NCBI GenBank assembly: GCA_047973225.1
Contig: JBKEBQ010000040.1
Location: forward strand, 1-64,000
DNA: 64,000 bases
From: JBKEBQ01 sp047973225
Lineage (GTDB): Bacteria > Bacillota_I > Bacilli_A > Erysipelotrichales > Erysipelotrichaceae
Direction: 5' to 3'
Numbering within the stretch: the first letter of the stretch is position 1; the number at the start of each line of letters is the position of its first letter. A program made the position numbers and the translations under genes. Below, piece after piece: positions 21,443-29,831 of the stretch. The notes under the pieces were generated by a model, which saw nothing but the letters and a program-made list of their open reading frames with translations, ran no database searches and was not told the DNA's origin.

Positions 21443-21503
21443 CGTTATTTTTGTGTAAATAAGAATAAGAATATGATAAAATAAACACAGTGAGGTTTTA
21501 AAA

Positions 21504-22418
21504 ATGAAAAAAACAAGTTTGGTAGTGTTAGCTGCAGGTATGGGTAGCCGATATGGTGGCTTAAAACAAATTGATGAAGTTGGACCTAATGGCGAGATTA
21601 TTTTAGAGCTAAGCATTTTTGATGCAGTTCGTGCGGGTTTTGATAAGGTCGTCTTTATTATCAAAGAAGAAATTGAAGATGCATTCAAACAAGCGATTGG
21701 GAATCGTGTAAGTGAACATGTAGAAGTTGCATATGTTTATCAAGATTTACATGCTTTACCAGATGGATTTAAACCAGCGGAAGGTCGCGTGAAACCGTGG
21801 GGAACAGGGCATGCCTTATTATGTTGTAAAGGACAGGTTGATACACCTTTTGCAATTATTAACGCAGATGATTATTATGGTAGAGATGCATTTTTGAAGA
21901 TGCACGAATTCTTAATTGCGGATTATGAGGAACATCAATATGCAATGGTGGGGTATCGCTTGGAAAATACGGTAAGTGAATTTGGTAGTGTTTCGCGTGG
22001 TGTTTGTGAAGTGAAAAATGGAAAGTTAACCAATGTGGATGAAATTTTGCGAATTGAAAAGCAAAAAGATAATATTGCTTATACCTTGGATTATGGAGAA
22101 ACATGGATTGCTTTAGACAATGATCGTTTGGTTTCAATGAATATGTGGGGATTTCAACCAAACTTTATCGATATGATGGAAGAAGATTTTATAAAGTTTT
22201 TACAAACGGAAACAAGAGACAATCCCATGAATTCGGAATTCTATATTCCCAAAGAAGTAGATAAAATGTTGAAAGCTAAAAAAATTGAGGTGTGTATGTT
22301 GTCTAGTGAAGATAAGTGGTATGGCATTACATATCAAGAAGATAAACCGATTGTGAAAGCAGGGATTGAAAAATTGATTCAAGAAGGTAAATATCCTGTT
22401 CCCTTATGGTCGAAATAA
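21504..22418 (+). CDS. Sugar-phosphate nucleotidyltransferase family protein
   Basis: The 304-residue protein has the nucleotidyltransferase signature LAAGMGSRYGGLKQ at residues 9-22 and the metal-binding INADDYYG near residue 120. It would transfer an NMP from NTP to a sugar phosphate in the cytosol. It is not a close match to GalU or RfbA by motif, and no capsule or sugar genes adjoin it, so the substrate is unknown. It is transcribed divergently from tmcAL, with GTGAGG upstream of the ATG. Confidence 0.85.
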   Translation: MKKTSLVVLAAGMGSRYGGLKQIDEVGPNGEIILELSIFDAVRAGFDKVVFIIKEEIEDAFKQAIGNRVSEHVEVAYVYQDLHALPDGFKPAEGRVKPWGTGHALLCCKGQVDTPFAIINADDYYGRDAFLKMHEFLIADYEEHQYAMVGYRLENTVSEFGSVSRGVCEVKNGKLTNVDEILRIEKQKDNIAYTLDYGETWIALDNDRLVSMNMWGFQPNFIDMMEEDFIKFLQTETRDNPMNSEFYIPKEVDKMLKAKKIEVCMLSSEDKWYGITYQEDKPIVKAGIEKLIQEGKYPVPLWSK

Positions 22419-22451
22419 AAGGTTGAAACAAATATTTATCGTCAATATTTA

Positions 22452-22480
22452 TTGACTTTGAGATATAGTTTCAATATAAT
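22452..22480 (+). promoter_or_regulatory. Sigma-A promoter of yceD-rpmF
   Basis: TTGACT (22452-22457), a 17-base spacer and TATAAT (22475-22480), one of the best promoters in the window, 22 bases before the ATG. Confidence 0.8.
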
Positions 22481-22501
22481 AGATAGGCAGGCGATGAGAA
22501 G

Positions 22502-23023
22502 ATGATTATGAAATGGTCGAAAAAAGAAATACTAAATACCCAGGATGATATCATTACATTTGATGAAATTGTGAGTTTTGAACAAGCAGTATTTTTAAAA
22601 AATCACCATGTTCGGGATGTCCAAGATATTCATATATCTGGTACATTGTGCTATAATCTTCAAAGTGATTTTGCAACATGTGATTTTGAAATCCAAGGAA
22701 CTATGATACTTCCTTGTGCGATTACAAATGAGGATGTCACATATCCTTTTTCGACAAAGGGAAGTGAAACCTTTGCATTTCATAAAGTTGAAGATCATGA
22801 TGCAATCATTGAAGCAAAAGGTGATGTGATCGAACTCATGCCTATTATTTTCCAGAATATTATGATGGAAGTTCCACTAAAAGTTGTCAAGGAAGACATC
22901 AAAGAATATCCAAAAGGTGATGGTTGGGAAGTAGTAAAAGAGAGTGATTATGAAAACCAAAAGAAACAGGAAGTGGATCCTCGTTTCGCAAAATTAAACG
23001 AGTTTAAAATCAAAGAGGATTAG
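22502..23023 (+). CDS. yceD: YceD family (DUF177) protein
   Basis: The 173-residue acidic protein belongs to the family encoded just upstream of ribosomal protein L32 in most bacteria. In plants and E. coli the family is linked to 23S rRNA accumulation; the biochemical role is not clear. The central stretch ISGTLCYNLQSDFATC occupies the position of the conserved family core. Starts at 22502 and 22508 are both possible. It ends 11 bases before rpmF, and the pair forms its own operon. Confidence 0.88.
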   Translation: MIMKWSKKEILNTQDDIITFDEIVSFEQAVFLKNHHVRDVQDIHISGTLCYNLQSDFATCDFEIQGTMILPCAITNEDVTYPFSTKGSETFAFHKVEDHDAIIEAKGDVIELMPIIFQNIMMEVPLKVVKEDIKEYPKGDGWEVVKESDYENQKKQEVDPRFAKLNEFKIKED

Positions 23024-23034
23024 AGGAGGTAATT

Positions 23035-23211
23035 ATGGCAGTTCAACAAAGACGTGGTTCAAAGCATAGAAAAGCGAAAAGAAGAACACACTATAAACTA
23101 GCAGCGCCGGCGCTTACAAAGTGTCCTACCTGTGGAGAAGTTGTAAGACCACATAGAATGTGTAGTGAATGTGGAAACTACAATGGCAAACAAATAACAA
23201 ATGTTCAATAA
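23035..23211 (+). CDS. rpmF: Ribosomal protein L32
   Basis: A 58-residue basic protein, beginning MAVQQRRGSKHRKAKRRTHY, with a zinc ribbon formed by CPTC and CSEC. It is a 50S subunit component. TAGAGGAGG lies upstream, and yceD immediately precedes it, as usual. The four Cys indicate the zinc-binding form rather than the zinc-free paralogue. Confidence 0.96.
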   Translation: MAVQQRRGSKHRKAKRRTHYKLAAPALTKCPTCGEVVRPHRMCSECGNYNGKQITNVQ

Positions 23212-23214
23212 TTT

Positions 23215-23243
23215 AAAAAGTCGTCTACATTACGACTTTTTTT
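23215..23243 (+). terminator. Terminator of yceD-rpmF
   Basis: AAAAAGTCGT (23215-23224) pairs with ACGACTTTTT (23232-23241), followed by more T residues. Confidence 0.88.
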
Positions 23244-23382
23244 GTTTTTGTTAACCAATGTTTTACGCGCTAGTACATACGCTACAATATTTGTTCTATG
23301 GAAAAGTATATAAATGTGGTAAGATATAGATATAGCGTATAGGGATTACATATATCCTATGTTTTTATGTAAGGAGATGAAT

Positions 23383-23874
23383 ATGTTTCAAAAGGGTGAT
23401 ATTGTACTGTATCGACTCAATATATCAAGTATTTTCGATATAGAAAGGGTTGATGGAAAAAAATATTATGTTCTACATTCTTTAGAAGTTGATAATTGTA
23501 CTTATAAAGTGCCAATTGAAAATGCATTTCATAGCATTGTTGATTTTCCTAGTATAAAGCGTATGGAGGCGTTATTTACTGGTTTGAAAGATGTGGAGAT
23601 TGTTTGTATAAAACGAACAATGGTAGACAAATGTTGCAAACCTATTATTCATTCAATTGATTTACCAGCATGGTTGGGATTATTGAAATCACTTTATTAT
23701 GATAAATGTGGTGCGCAAAAAGCGGGAAAAAAATTCCCAGAGAAATCCAAATATTATTATGATTTCATTTTGCATCGTTTTGCGGCTATCTATTCTCATA
23801 TGAAAGCGATTCATGTCGATGATTCAGCACACTATGTAGAGAATGTTTTGAAAATGTCATGCGATAATTTGTGA
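23383..23874 (+). CDS. CarD/CdnL-like transcription factor domain protein
   Basis: The 163-residue protein begins MFQKGDIVLYRLNISSIFDI, matching the start of CarD/CdnL/TRCF RNA polymerase-interacting domains (residues 1-60). A helical C-terminal part of about 90 residues follows, as in stand-alone CdnL proteins. Such proteins bind the polymerase beta subunit and stabilise open complexes. AAGGAG at 23371-23376 favours the ATG at 23383. It is a single gene between a terminator and the murT promoter. Several Cys residues are unusual for the family. The assignment rests on the N-terminal pattern. Confidence 0.6.
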   Translation: MFQKGDIVLYRLNISSIFDIERVDGKKYYVLHSLEVDNCTYKVPIENAFHSIVDFPSIKRMEALFTGLKDVEIVCIKRTMVDKCCKPIIHSIDLPAWLGLLKSLYYDKCGAQKAGKKFPEKSKYYYDFILHRFAAIYSHMKAIHVDDSAHYVENVLKMSCDNL

Positions 23875-23911
23875 AATATTGAAATTAAGAAGAAACTCTC
23901 ATATGTCTTTG

Positions 23912-23920
23912 TGCTATAAT
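23912..23920 (+). promoter_or_regulatory. Extended -10 promoter of murT-gatD
   Basis: TGCTATAAT with a perfect TATAAT at 23915-23920, 29 bases before the murT ATG; no clear -35 box. Confidence 0.6.
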
Positions 23921-23948
23921 AAGAAGACATTAATAGGAGTTTTTTTTT

Positions 23949-25259
23949 ATGCAGGTTAGATTGATTATATGCTTAGTACGAAGTCTTCGTTTCTTTTTGC
24001 AGTTGCTTGGAAGAGGCGGTTCTTTACCAGGGAATATTGCTTTAAAAATGGATCGTAATATTTTGAAAAAATTGATGTATGATGCGACGATAATTTTGGT
24101 GAGTGGTACGAATGGGAAAACATCTACAGCGAATATGATGTATGAAGTGATGAAAACAAAGTATCAGCGAGTTTTATGCAATCAGCGAGGTGATAACCTA
24201 CTAGAGGGAATAGCTACACTCATCCTATCAAACACAAGTATGAAATTGCATGTACAAGCAGATTGTATCGTTATGGAAGTCGATGAATTAAATGTTGAGC
24301 GTGTTATGCAGCAGATTCCTGTAAATCATGTTGTGATCAATAATTTTTTTCGTGATCAATTGGATCGTGCTGGTGAAATGGAACGGGTTGTTTCACGAGT
24401 TGAAAGTAGTTTGAAAGGGTATACTGCTCATCTGTATTTGAATGCAAATGACCCAAGCGTCGTGCGACTTGCTTTAGTTAATGACAAAGCGCAGGTTCAT
24501 TATTTCAGTGTAGCGAAAACCAAAGAAAGCACAAAGCAAAGTAGGGAAGCTAGTGAAGGGCGATTTTGTCCGCAATGTCATCACGAGCTTGTTTATGATT
24601 ATTACCATTATTCGCATATTGGAAAGTTTCATTGCCCTGCGTGTGCGTTTGGCCATAATGAAATGTATATACAGGCCACAAATGTCAACATTAGTGAACA
24701 TTGCTTTGAGGTACAAGGATTTCGTTTTTCACTTATTCAAGATGCGTTATATGCAGTATATAACAGTATTGCCGTTTTGAGTGTTGCCCAAAACTTACAT
24801 ATTCAAAACACAAGTGTTAATGAAGTATTTAATCGCTTTGAACTCAACGATGGAAGAATGGAAATTTTTGATATTGGAAGAGCATGTTTATTGAATCTTA
24901 TAAAAAATCCAACGGGCGCAAATGAAGTGATGAAGTACATTATGCGTGATCAAGGCGATAAGGATATTGTGATTGTGCTAAATGATAATATTCAAGATGG
25001 AAGAGATGTTTCATGGATATGGGATGCACATTTTGAATTGCTTTTAGATAATAATACGAAAAATATTATTTGTGTAGGAACCAGGGCTTATGACATGGCA
25101 TTGCGCATAAAGTATGGTGATTATCAAGGAAACATTGAGGTTATAGAAGATATGGATAAGGCCATTAAGCAGTTAAAACTATACGCTCATCATGCTTATG
25201 TAATGGCGACGTATACAGCACTTCAAACCATGCGTACGGTATTGAGGAGGAATGCATGA
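23949..25259 (+). CDS. murT: Lipid II isoglutaminyl synthase, MurT subunit
   Basis: This 436-residue Mur-ligase-type subunit activates the alpha-carboxyl of D-glutamate in lipid II with ATP. Walker A is SGTNGKTST near residue 54. A Mur ligase insertion carries a zinc ribbon with CPQC and CPAC, typical of MurT, and a C-terminal DUF1727-type domain ends the protein. It overlaps gatD by four bases, and the two products form a complex. Amidation matters for cross-linking and for susceptibility to cell-wall-active agents in Gram-positives. Confidence 0.95.
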   Translation: MQVRLIICLVRSLRFFLQLLGRGGSLPGNIALKMDRNILKKLMYDATIILVSGTNGKTSTANMMYEVMKTKYQRVLCNQRGDNLLEGIATLILSNTSMKLHVQADCIVMEVDELNVERVMQQIPVNHVVINNFFRDQLDRAGEMERVVSRVESSLKGYTAHLYLNANDPSVVRLALVNDKAQVHYFSVAKTKESTKQSREASEGRFCPQCHHELVYDYYHYSHIGKFHCPACAFGHNEMYIQATNVNISEHCFEVQGFRFSLIQDALYAVYNSIAVLSVAQNLHIQNTSVNEVFNRFELNDGRMEIFDIGRACLLNLIKNPTGANEVMKYIMRDQGDKDIVIVLNDNIQDGRDVSWIWDAHFELLLDNNTKNIICVGTRAYDMALRIKYGDYQGNIEVIEDMDKAIKQLKLYAHHAYVMATYTALQTMRTVLRRNA

Positions 25260-25987
25260 TGAAATTACGAATTTTATGGATGTATCATAATATTATGGAT
25301 TTATATGGTGATCATGGAAATATACAGGTGTTAAAAAGGCGTTGTCAAAAGCGTCATATTGAAGTCATCGTGGATACCTGTGCAATTGGCGAAACAAAGT
25401 CAATGAAAAAATATGATTTATTATTTATTGGTGGTGGTGCGGATCATGAACAGCGCTTATTACATAAAGATTTATTGCAGCGCAAAACAGATATTTTACA
25501 AGCTAATCAAGAAGGGATGTTTATTCTTTTGGTGTGTGGAGGATTTCAATTTTTTGGACAATACTATATTGATGCAACAGGAAAAAAAATGGAAGGACTT
25601 AAATTTTTTGATTATTACACGCAAAACAATCAAGAGGTTGGGCGCTGTATTGGAAATATTGTTATTGAAGCAAATCTGGATGGTGAAATCATGGAGGTAG
25701 TCGGTTTTGAAAATCACGGCGGCCAGACAAAAAATGTGAAAACACCATTTGGAAAGGTCATAAAAGGACATGGGAATATTTTCCAAGGGGAATACGAAGG
25801 TTTTTATAACGGAAAAGTATTGGCTACTTATATTCATGGGCCTTTGCTTCCTAAAAACCCGAAAGTTGCAGATTTTGTGATTCGAAAAGCGCTCGTTCGA
25901 AATTATGGGAATGTAGAGCTAATCGCATTGGATGATACATTAGAGTATCAGGCACAGAAAATCATGATCCAAAGGACTTGTTCGTGA
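25256..25987 (+). CDS. gatD: Lipid II isoglutaminyl synthase, glutaminase subunit
   Basis: The 243-residue class I-like glutaminase supplies ammonia to MurT. The nucleophile Cys94 lies in LLVCGGFQFFG and the catalytic His in YIHGPLLPKNP near residue 194. It follows murT with a four-base overlap, the constant order for this enzyme. It lacks the glutamate of the usual triad position, as family members do. No terminator is obvious downstream. Confidence 0.95.
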   Translation: MMKLRILWMYHNIMDLYGDHGNIQVLKRRCQKRHIEVIVDTCAIGETKSMKKYDLLFIGGGADHEQRLLHKDLLQRKTDILQANQEGMFILLVCGGFQFFGQYYIDATGKKMEGLKFFDYYTQNNQEVGRCIGNIVIEANLDGEIMEVVGFENHGGQTKNVKTPFGKVIKGHGNIFQGEYEGFYNGKVLATYIHGPLLPKNPKVADFVIRKALVRNYGNVELIALDDTLEYQAQKIMIQRTCS

Positions 25988-26223
25988 TGTTTTTAAAAAG
26001 TTTTATTTCACATTGCATCTGCTTTTCTAATTTATGAAGTGTGTATGTATTAGCGAGTCATCTTTTATTTAAAAGGTATGACATTGATTCCTTTTTACGT
26101 GCATTATATTTTCAATCACTCACCAAAAATTGTATGATGAATAGCATGAAAGCGCTTGTTTTTTTCTATGCTAGAGTGTAAGTGGATATATATCTATGTA
26201 TGTTGTAAAGGAAAGGAGTGGAG
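25988..26223 (+). promoter_or_regulatory. Control region of the bacteriocin cassette with an inverted repeat
   Basis: TAGCATGAAA (26142-26151) and TTTCTATGCTA (26163-26173) form an imperfect inverted repeat with one bulged base, enclosing AAGCGCTT. It could be an operator or an RNA hairpin. A possible promoter is TTGATT (26084-26089) with TATATT (26105-26110), although the 15-base spacer is short. GGAAAGGAG ends at 26218. Confidence 0.35.
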
Positions 26224-26538
26224 ATGATGAAAAAGTTGATAGTGTCATGCTTATTGTTTGCGGGTGTCGTATCCATTGGTTTTGCGAATGCATCGAAAGT
26301 AGAAGCCGCACAGACAACGGTGAAATACGGTGCATCATGGAGTTATGGTAGCTATCTTGTTTGGAACGGAAAAGTCGGATATTCTAATGTCGCTAGTTCA
26401 CACAGATGGCATGCAAGCACTGTGATCATGAATGGTATATCGGATTATTCTGGTGCCACAAGACCCTATAAAGATGCACGAGCGAAAAGACGTTCGGGTT
26501 ATTGGGAAACTGTATACTGTTACTACAGCATCTGGTAA
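26224..26538 (+). CDS. Lactococcin 972-type bacteriocin precursor
   Basis: The 104-residue product has a signal peptide (residues 3-28, ending VEAA) and a mature part of about 75 residues. The mature part shows the lactococcin 972 layout: a Trp/Tyr/Gly segment ASWSYGSY, then VGYSN, a His-Ser stretch SSHRWHASTV, and an aromatic end CYYSIW that parallels the YYNFW end of lactococcin 972. The parent peptide is exported by Sec and targets lipid II in sensitive cells. AAAGGAG supports the ATG at 26224 (26227 is also possible). The following immunity-type membrane protein and ABC ATPase are the usual partners. A basic patch and one Cys near the end are distinctive. Confidence 0.85.
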   Translation: MMKKLIVSCLLFAGVVSIGFANASKVEAAQTTVKYGASWSYGSYLVWNGKVGYSNVASSHRWHASTVIMNGISDYSGATRPYKDARAKRRSGYWETVYCYYSIW

Positions 26539-26548
26539 CATGCGCTAG

Positions 26549-26590
26549 ATAAAAGGGTGTTTAGTTTTCTTTCTATAAACATCCTTTTAT
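26549..26590 (+). terminator. Hairpin between bacteriocin and membrane-protein genes
   Basis: ATAAAAGGGTGTTTA (26549-26563) pairs with TAAACATCCTTTTAT (26576-26590), 15 bp with one G-U, and a 12-base T/C-rich loop. There is no T tract after it, so it may act as a partial terminator or as a 3' stabiliser of the bacteriocin mRNA. Confidence 0.6.
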
Positions 26591-26611
26591 GATTAGGAAA
26601 GGATACGGATT

Positions 26612-28852
26612 ATGAAGAAAATTTTACGATTGAATGTCATGGTCATTGTTGTTTTAACGACATTTTTAACCTATATAAGTTATAAAACAGCAGATTCTAC
26701 TGCATGGAGAACTTGGGGTAGTAACCAAAATGCTAAGACAATACATGTGAGAAATACAAATTTATCCAATGCGCAGTTGTATACAATTCTAACAGGTGCA
26801 GCTAAAGAGAATAAAGTTAATATCGTGAAATCTAATATAGATTTTGATGAAAAGGATATGCTTATTATCAAGTCGGTTTTTATCGGAAAAGATGAAGCGT
26901 TATATAATCCCTCTGCACTGCTGAAGGGGGATGCTATAACGATAGAAAATACCGAAAGGAATATGTGTATAGCTACGCAAAATCAAAAATGTGAAGGACA
27001 ACTTTTCGATTTTTTAAATGATGATAATATTGAAATATGGACATTAAAAAAGTTATATGCGTCAGGGAAAACATTAGAGGGTGATTACAGCATTAGAGCT
27101 ATGGATGTGAATGCTATAGATGCTTATATACAACAGCTATCTCAAAATCTTAATATATCGGAAAAAGAGCTATTGGCACAGAAAAATTTCACGATTCATG
27201 TGGAGGTGCCTTTAGAAAAAATTTCTATGATTGTATTATTGATGAGTTATCTAACCTTTGCGGTGTTATGTATTTTTTATGCATTTAACAATTCGAAAAA
27301 AATAGGTGTCATGAAATTGCACGGATATCATAATGCGGCTATTTGGAAGGAATTGATCGCTTCTATAATCATAGATTTAATCTTAATGGCCTCTGTTACT
27401 TTCTTTATTCTTTGCTTGGCACTTAGTAATTTAAATCGTGATTTTATCTTTTCTCTTGTTAAAATGATGATCCTATCACTTTTTATTTTATTAATAGCAT
27501 CAGGAAGTATTTATTTTATTATCAAGAAAAATAAAATTGGTGATTTAATCAAAAGTAAAACGACGAATAAACCGTTACTATTGATAAACTATTCAGTGAA
27601 GTTCATAATTGAGGTTTTGTTATTATCATTAATTGTTATTTTTTCATTTTCAGTAAAGGATATTGAGTATAATAATAGATTAATCAAAACATGGGATAAA
27701 AATGGGGATTGGGCAGTTCTTCAACAAATTCTTATGGGTGATGACTATGCTTCTTTTATTGAAGGAGATACAAAGCTAGATGAGGATTTTGCGCAGTTGT
27801 ATGATTATCTTGATAATGAAAAAGGGATCTACACGCTTTTTGAAACCATAAAACCACATCCCTTATTTAAAACGGAATATAATGCTGAAACGAAAACGTA
27901 CGGATATGTGTCTTATTTTAACCCGAAACTTGTGCCAAAGAATTTAGAGTTTGATAACTTCCAAGTGAATTGCAATTATTTTGCATATTTTCCGTTGTAT
28001 GATCTTGATGGTGAAAAAATTATGATTGATAATCAGACAAGCGATCGTTTAATTTTAATTCCAGAGTCGAAAATGGAAGATGCAGCTATGTTTAAACACG
28101 TTTATGAAGCTTATACAATTAATAAAATGGAATCATATGAGCGAAAAAAAGGTGAGGGCAATACACAGATAGCGCAAGTGCATGTAAAAACAATGATTTA
28201 TCAAGATAATGTTGAAGGATACTTCACATTTACATCTGACAAGAATGGCAAAGATGTAAATGTGCAAGCGCCAGTGTTTGATGTTTTAACAACAAATAAT
28301 GCAACATTATTAGAAAAATCTTCCATAAGGCAAACTGGATTGCATTCTTTGATGAAGGTAAACGTAAAGAATCGATCTTCCGAAGCGTTTAATAAAGAAA
28401 TGGCTTTAGTATTAAAACGGCTTAATTTAGCAGATAATGAGGTTAAATTTATCAAAATCCGTGAAATATTTGCTTTAGAAATAATGGATATAAGGGAAAA
28501 ATCGCTGCAAGTCATGGGATCATTGATGCTTGTTTTAATTGCTGAAATTTTCTTAAATGCCAACTTAACAAAATTGTTGATTGATAGAAATAGGAAAAAA
28601 TATGCTATTGAAAAATTAAATGGTTTAAAGTTATTTGATCAATATAAAAAACTTATCTTCGGTCATATTGTTTTCCATAGTATAGTTTCTGGACTTGTGA
28701 TATTTACAGTACCTAAAATAGTTCATATGGGGCTAACATCATTAACCATTATGATGGTTTTGGCTTTTGTTGCGTTGGATATGGTATTGACGGTTTTATT
28801 ATTACAAATCTTGAACAGGAAAAATTTAATACGCATCGTGAAGGGAGATTAA
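26612..28852 (+). CDS. Bacteriocin-associated multi-spanning membrane protein (DUF1430 type)
   Basis: At 746 residues this resembles the integral membrane protein always found beside lactococcin 972-type peptides. One membrane segment lies at about 8-24, a large outside domain follows to about 200, four segments lie near 204-224, 248-270, 283-304 and 329-347, a second outside domain runs to about 620, and three more segments follow near 632-650, 687-705 and 711-731. The layout is like FtsX/MacB permeases, so it probably forms the membrane part of the ABC system encoded next, giving export or self-immunity. It ends one base before the ATPase ribosome gap. Assignment is by context and topology. 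Confidence 0.75.
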   Translation: MKKILRLNVMVIVVLTTFLTYISYKTADSTAWRTWGSNQNAKTIHVRNTNLSNAQLYTILTGAAKENKVNIVKSNIDFDEKDMLIIKSVFIGKDEALYNPSALLKGDAITIENTERNMCIATQNQKCEGQLFDFLNDDNIEIWTLKKLYASGKTLEGDYSIRAMDVNAIDAYIQQLSQNLNISEKELLAQKNFTIHVEVPLEKISMIVLLMSYLTFAVLCIFYAFNNSKKIGVMKLHGYHNAAIWKELIASIIIDLILMASVTFFILCLALSNLNRDFIFSLVKMMILSLFILLIASGSIYFIIKKNKIGDLIKSKTTNKPLLLINYSVKFIIEVLLLSLIVIFSFSVKDIEYNNRLIKTWDKNGDWAVLQQILMGDDYASFIEGDTKLDEDFAQLYDYLDNEKGIYTLFETIKPHPLFKTEYNAETKTYGYVSYFNPKLVPKNLEFDNFQVNCNYFAYFPLYDLDGEKIMIDNQTSDRLILIPESKMEDAAMFKHVYEAYTINKMESYERKKGEGNTQIAQVHVKTMIYQDNVEGYFTFTSDKNGKDVNVQAPVFDVLTTNNATLLEKSSIRQTGLHSLMKVNVKNRSSEAFNKEMALVLKRLNLADNEVKFIKIREIFALEIMDIREKSLQVMGSLMLVLIAEIFLNANLTKLLIDRNRKKYAIEKLNGLKLFDQYKKLIFGHIVFHSIVSGLVIFTVPKIVHMGLTSLTIMMVLAFVALDMVLTVLLLQILNRKNLIRIVKGD

Positions 28853-28853
28853 T

Positions 28854-29486
28854 ATGAGTGTTCTAAAATTAGCGGGAATAACGAAAAGGTTTGGTAAAAA
28901 AACTGTTTTGAACAATTTTTCCATGGAATTAGAAAAAGGTGAAATTTTGGCAATTACAGGTGCCTCAGGTAAAGGGAAAACGACATTATTGAATATTATT
29001 GGCTTGTTGGAAAAAGCAGATGCAGGTGAACTTACAATTTTAAGGTATAAAAAGCTTCATCCAAATGCTAAGCAAGCGCAAAAAGTAATTCGCGAACAAA
29101 TTGGATATTTATTTCAAAATTATGCACTTATTGACAATGAAACGGTTGAGGATAATTTAAAAATAGGGTTATATTATGTTCCAAATAAAAAAACACATAA
29201 GAAAAAAATGGCAAAAGTTTTAGAGGATGTTGGTTTGGCTGGATATGAGAAGCGAAAAATTTTTGAATTATCAGGTGGTGAACAACAGCGTGTTGCTATA
29301 GCAAGGGTGATGCTAAAGCCTTCATCTATTATTTTAGCGGATGAACCGACGGGATCATTAGATGCTGAAAATAGGGAATTGGTAATGAAATTATTATTTG
29401 ATTTAAGAGATAGTGGAAAATCTATTCTTATTGTTACGCACGATAGTTATATAATAAAGCAGTGTGATCGATTTTTAAGGCTATAA
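28854..29486 (+). CDS. ABC transporter ATPase of the bacteriocin cassette
   Basis: This 210-residue ATPase has Walker A GASGKGKTTLLN near residue 37, Q-loop LFQNYAL, signature LSGGEQQRVAIAR, Walker B ILADEPTGSLD and the H-loop VTHDSY. It belongs to the MacB/LolD-like group, matching the lactococcin 972 export/immunity ATPases. The ATG lies two bases after the stop of the membrane protein gene, so they are translated together. It should energise the membrane protein to move or expel the peptide. Confidence 0.88.
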   Translation: MSVLKLAGITKRFGKKTVLNNFSMELEKGEILAITGASGKGKTTLLNIIGLLEKADAGELTILRYKKLHPNAKQAQKVIREQIGYLFQNYALIDNETVEDNLKIGLYYVPNKKTHKKKMAKVLEDVGLAGYEKRKIFELSGGEQQRVAIARVMLKPSSIILADEPTGSLDAENRELVMKLLFDLRDSGKSILIVTHDSYIIKQCDRFLRL

Positions 29487-29760
29487 GTACTTGCTCAATG
29501 TAAAAGCAAATGAAACAATTTACGTAAATGGAAGCGAAAGATATTTTATTATTGGGAATTACAGAAAAGCATATATATACTTACTTTTCGTAGAGATTAA
29601 ATCTTTAATGACAAATGATAAAATGCAGAGATAACTGAAGCTTTATTATGTTACTTTTTTAGATTAACATAATGGTTTGTGCGCTTATAACTGCAGACAG
29701 TATTCTTTACGAATCAAGCTGCTAAAAAAATTTCAAGAATGATTGAAATATATATAAAGA
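29487..29760. other. Intergenic region after the bacteriocin cassette
   Basis: No convincing gene is seen. A 47-codon frame from a TTG at 29491 to 29634 lacks a ribosome binding site and resembles nothing I know. A 9-bp perfect inverted repeat ATTATGTTA/TAACATAAT (29645-29653 and 29665-29673) surrounds a T-rich loop and may act as a weak terminator. Confidence 0.5.
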
Positions 29761-29765
29761 CATGC

Positions 29766-29809
29766 TATAATTTACATATAAGTCAAACAGAGTGGGTGAA
29801 AACCCACTC
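29766..29809 (+). promoter_or_regulatory. rimP operon promoter (-10) and leader hairpin
   Basis: TATAAT at 29766-29771, with a TGC extension, would start transcription near 29778. GAGTGGGT (29790-29797) pairs with ACCCACTC (29802-29809) around a GAAA tetraloop, just upstream of rimP. Similar GTGGG/CCCAC hairpins precede rimP in many Firmicutes (from memory). Confidence 0.7.
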
Positions 29810-29831
29810 TTCGTTATGATGGGGAGGAATT

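Noticed and set aside
20342..21688. Long version of tmcAL starting at 21688
   Set aside because: The extra N-terminus lies inside the divergent nucleotidyltransferase gene and precedes the conserved start of the family; the real start is at about 21430.
26135..26179. 15-codon frame MMNSMKALVFFYARV before the bacteriocin gene
   Set aside because: It has no ribosome binding site and lies within the inverted repeat, so chance is more likely than a signalling peptide.
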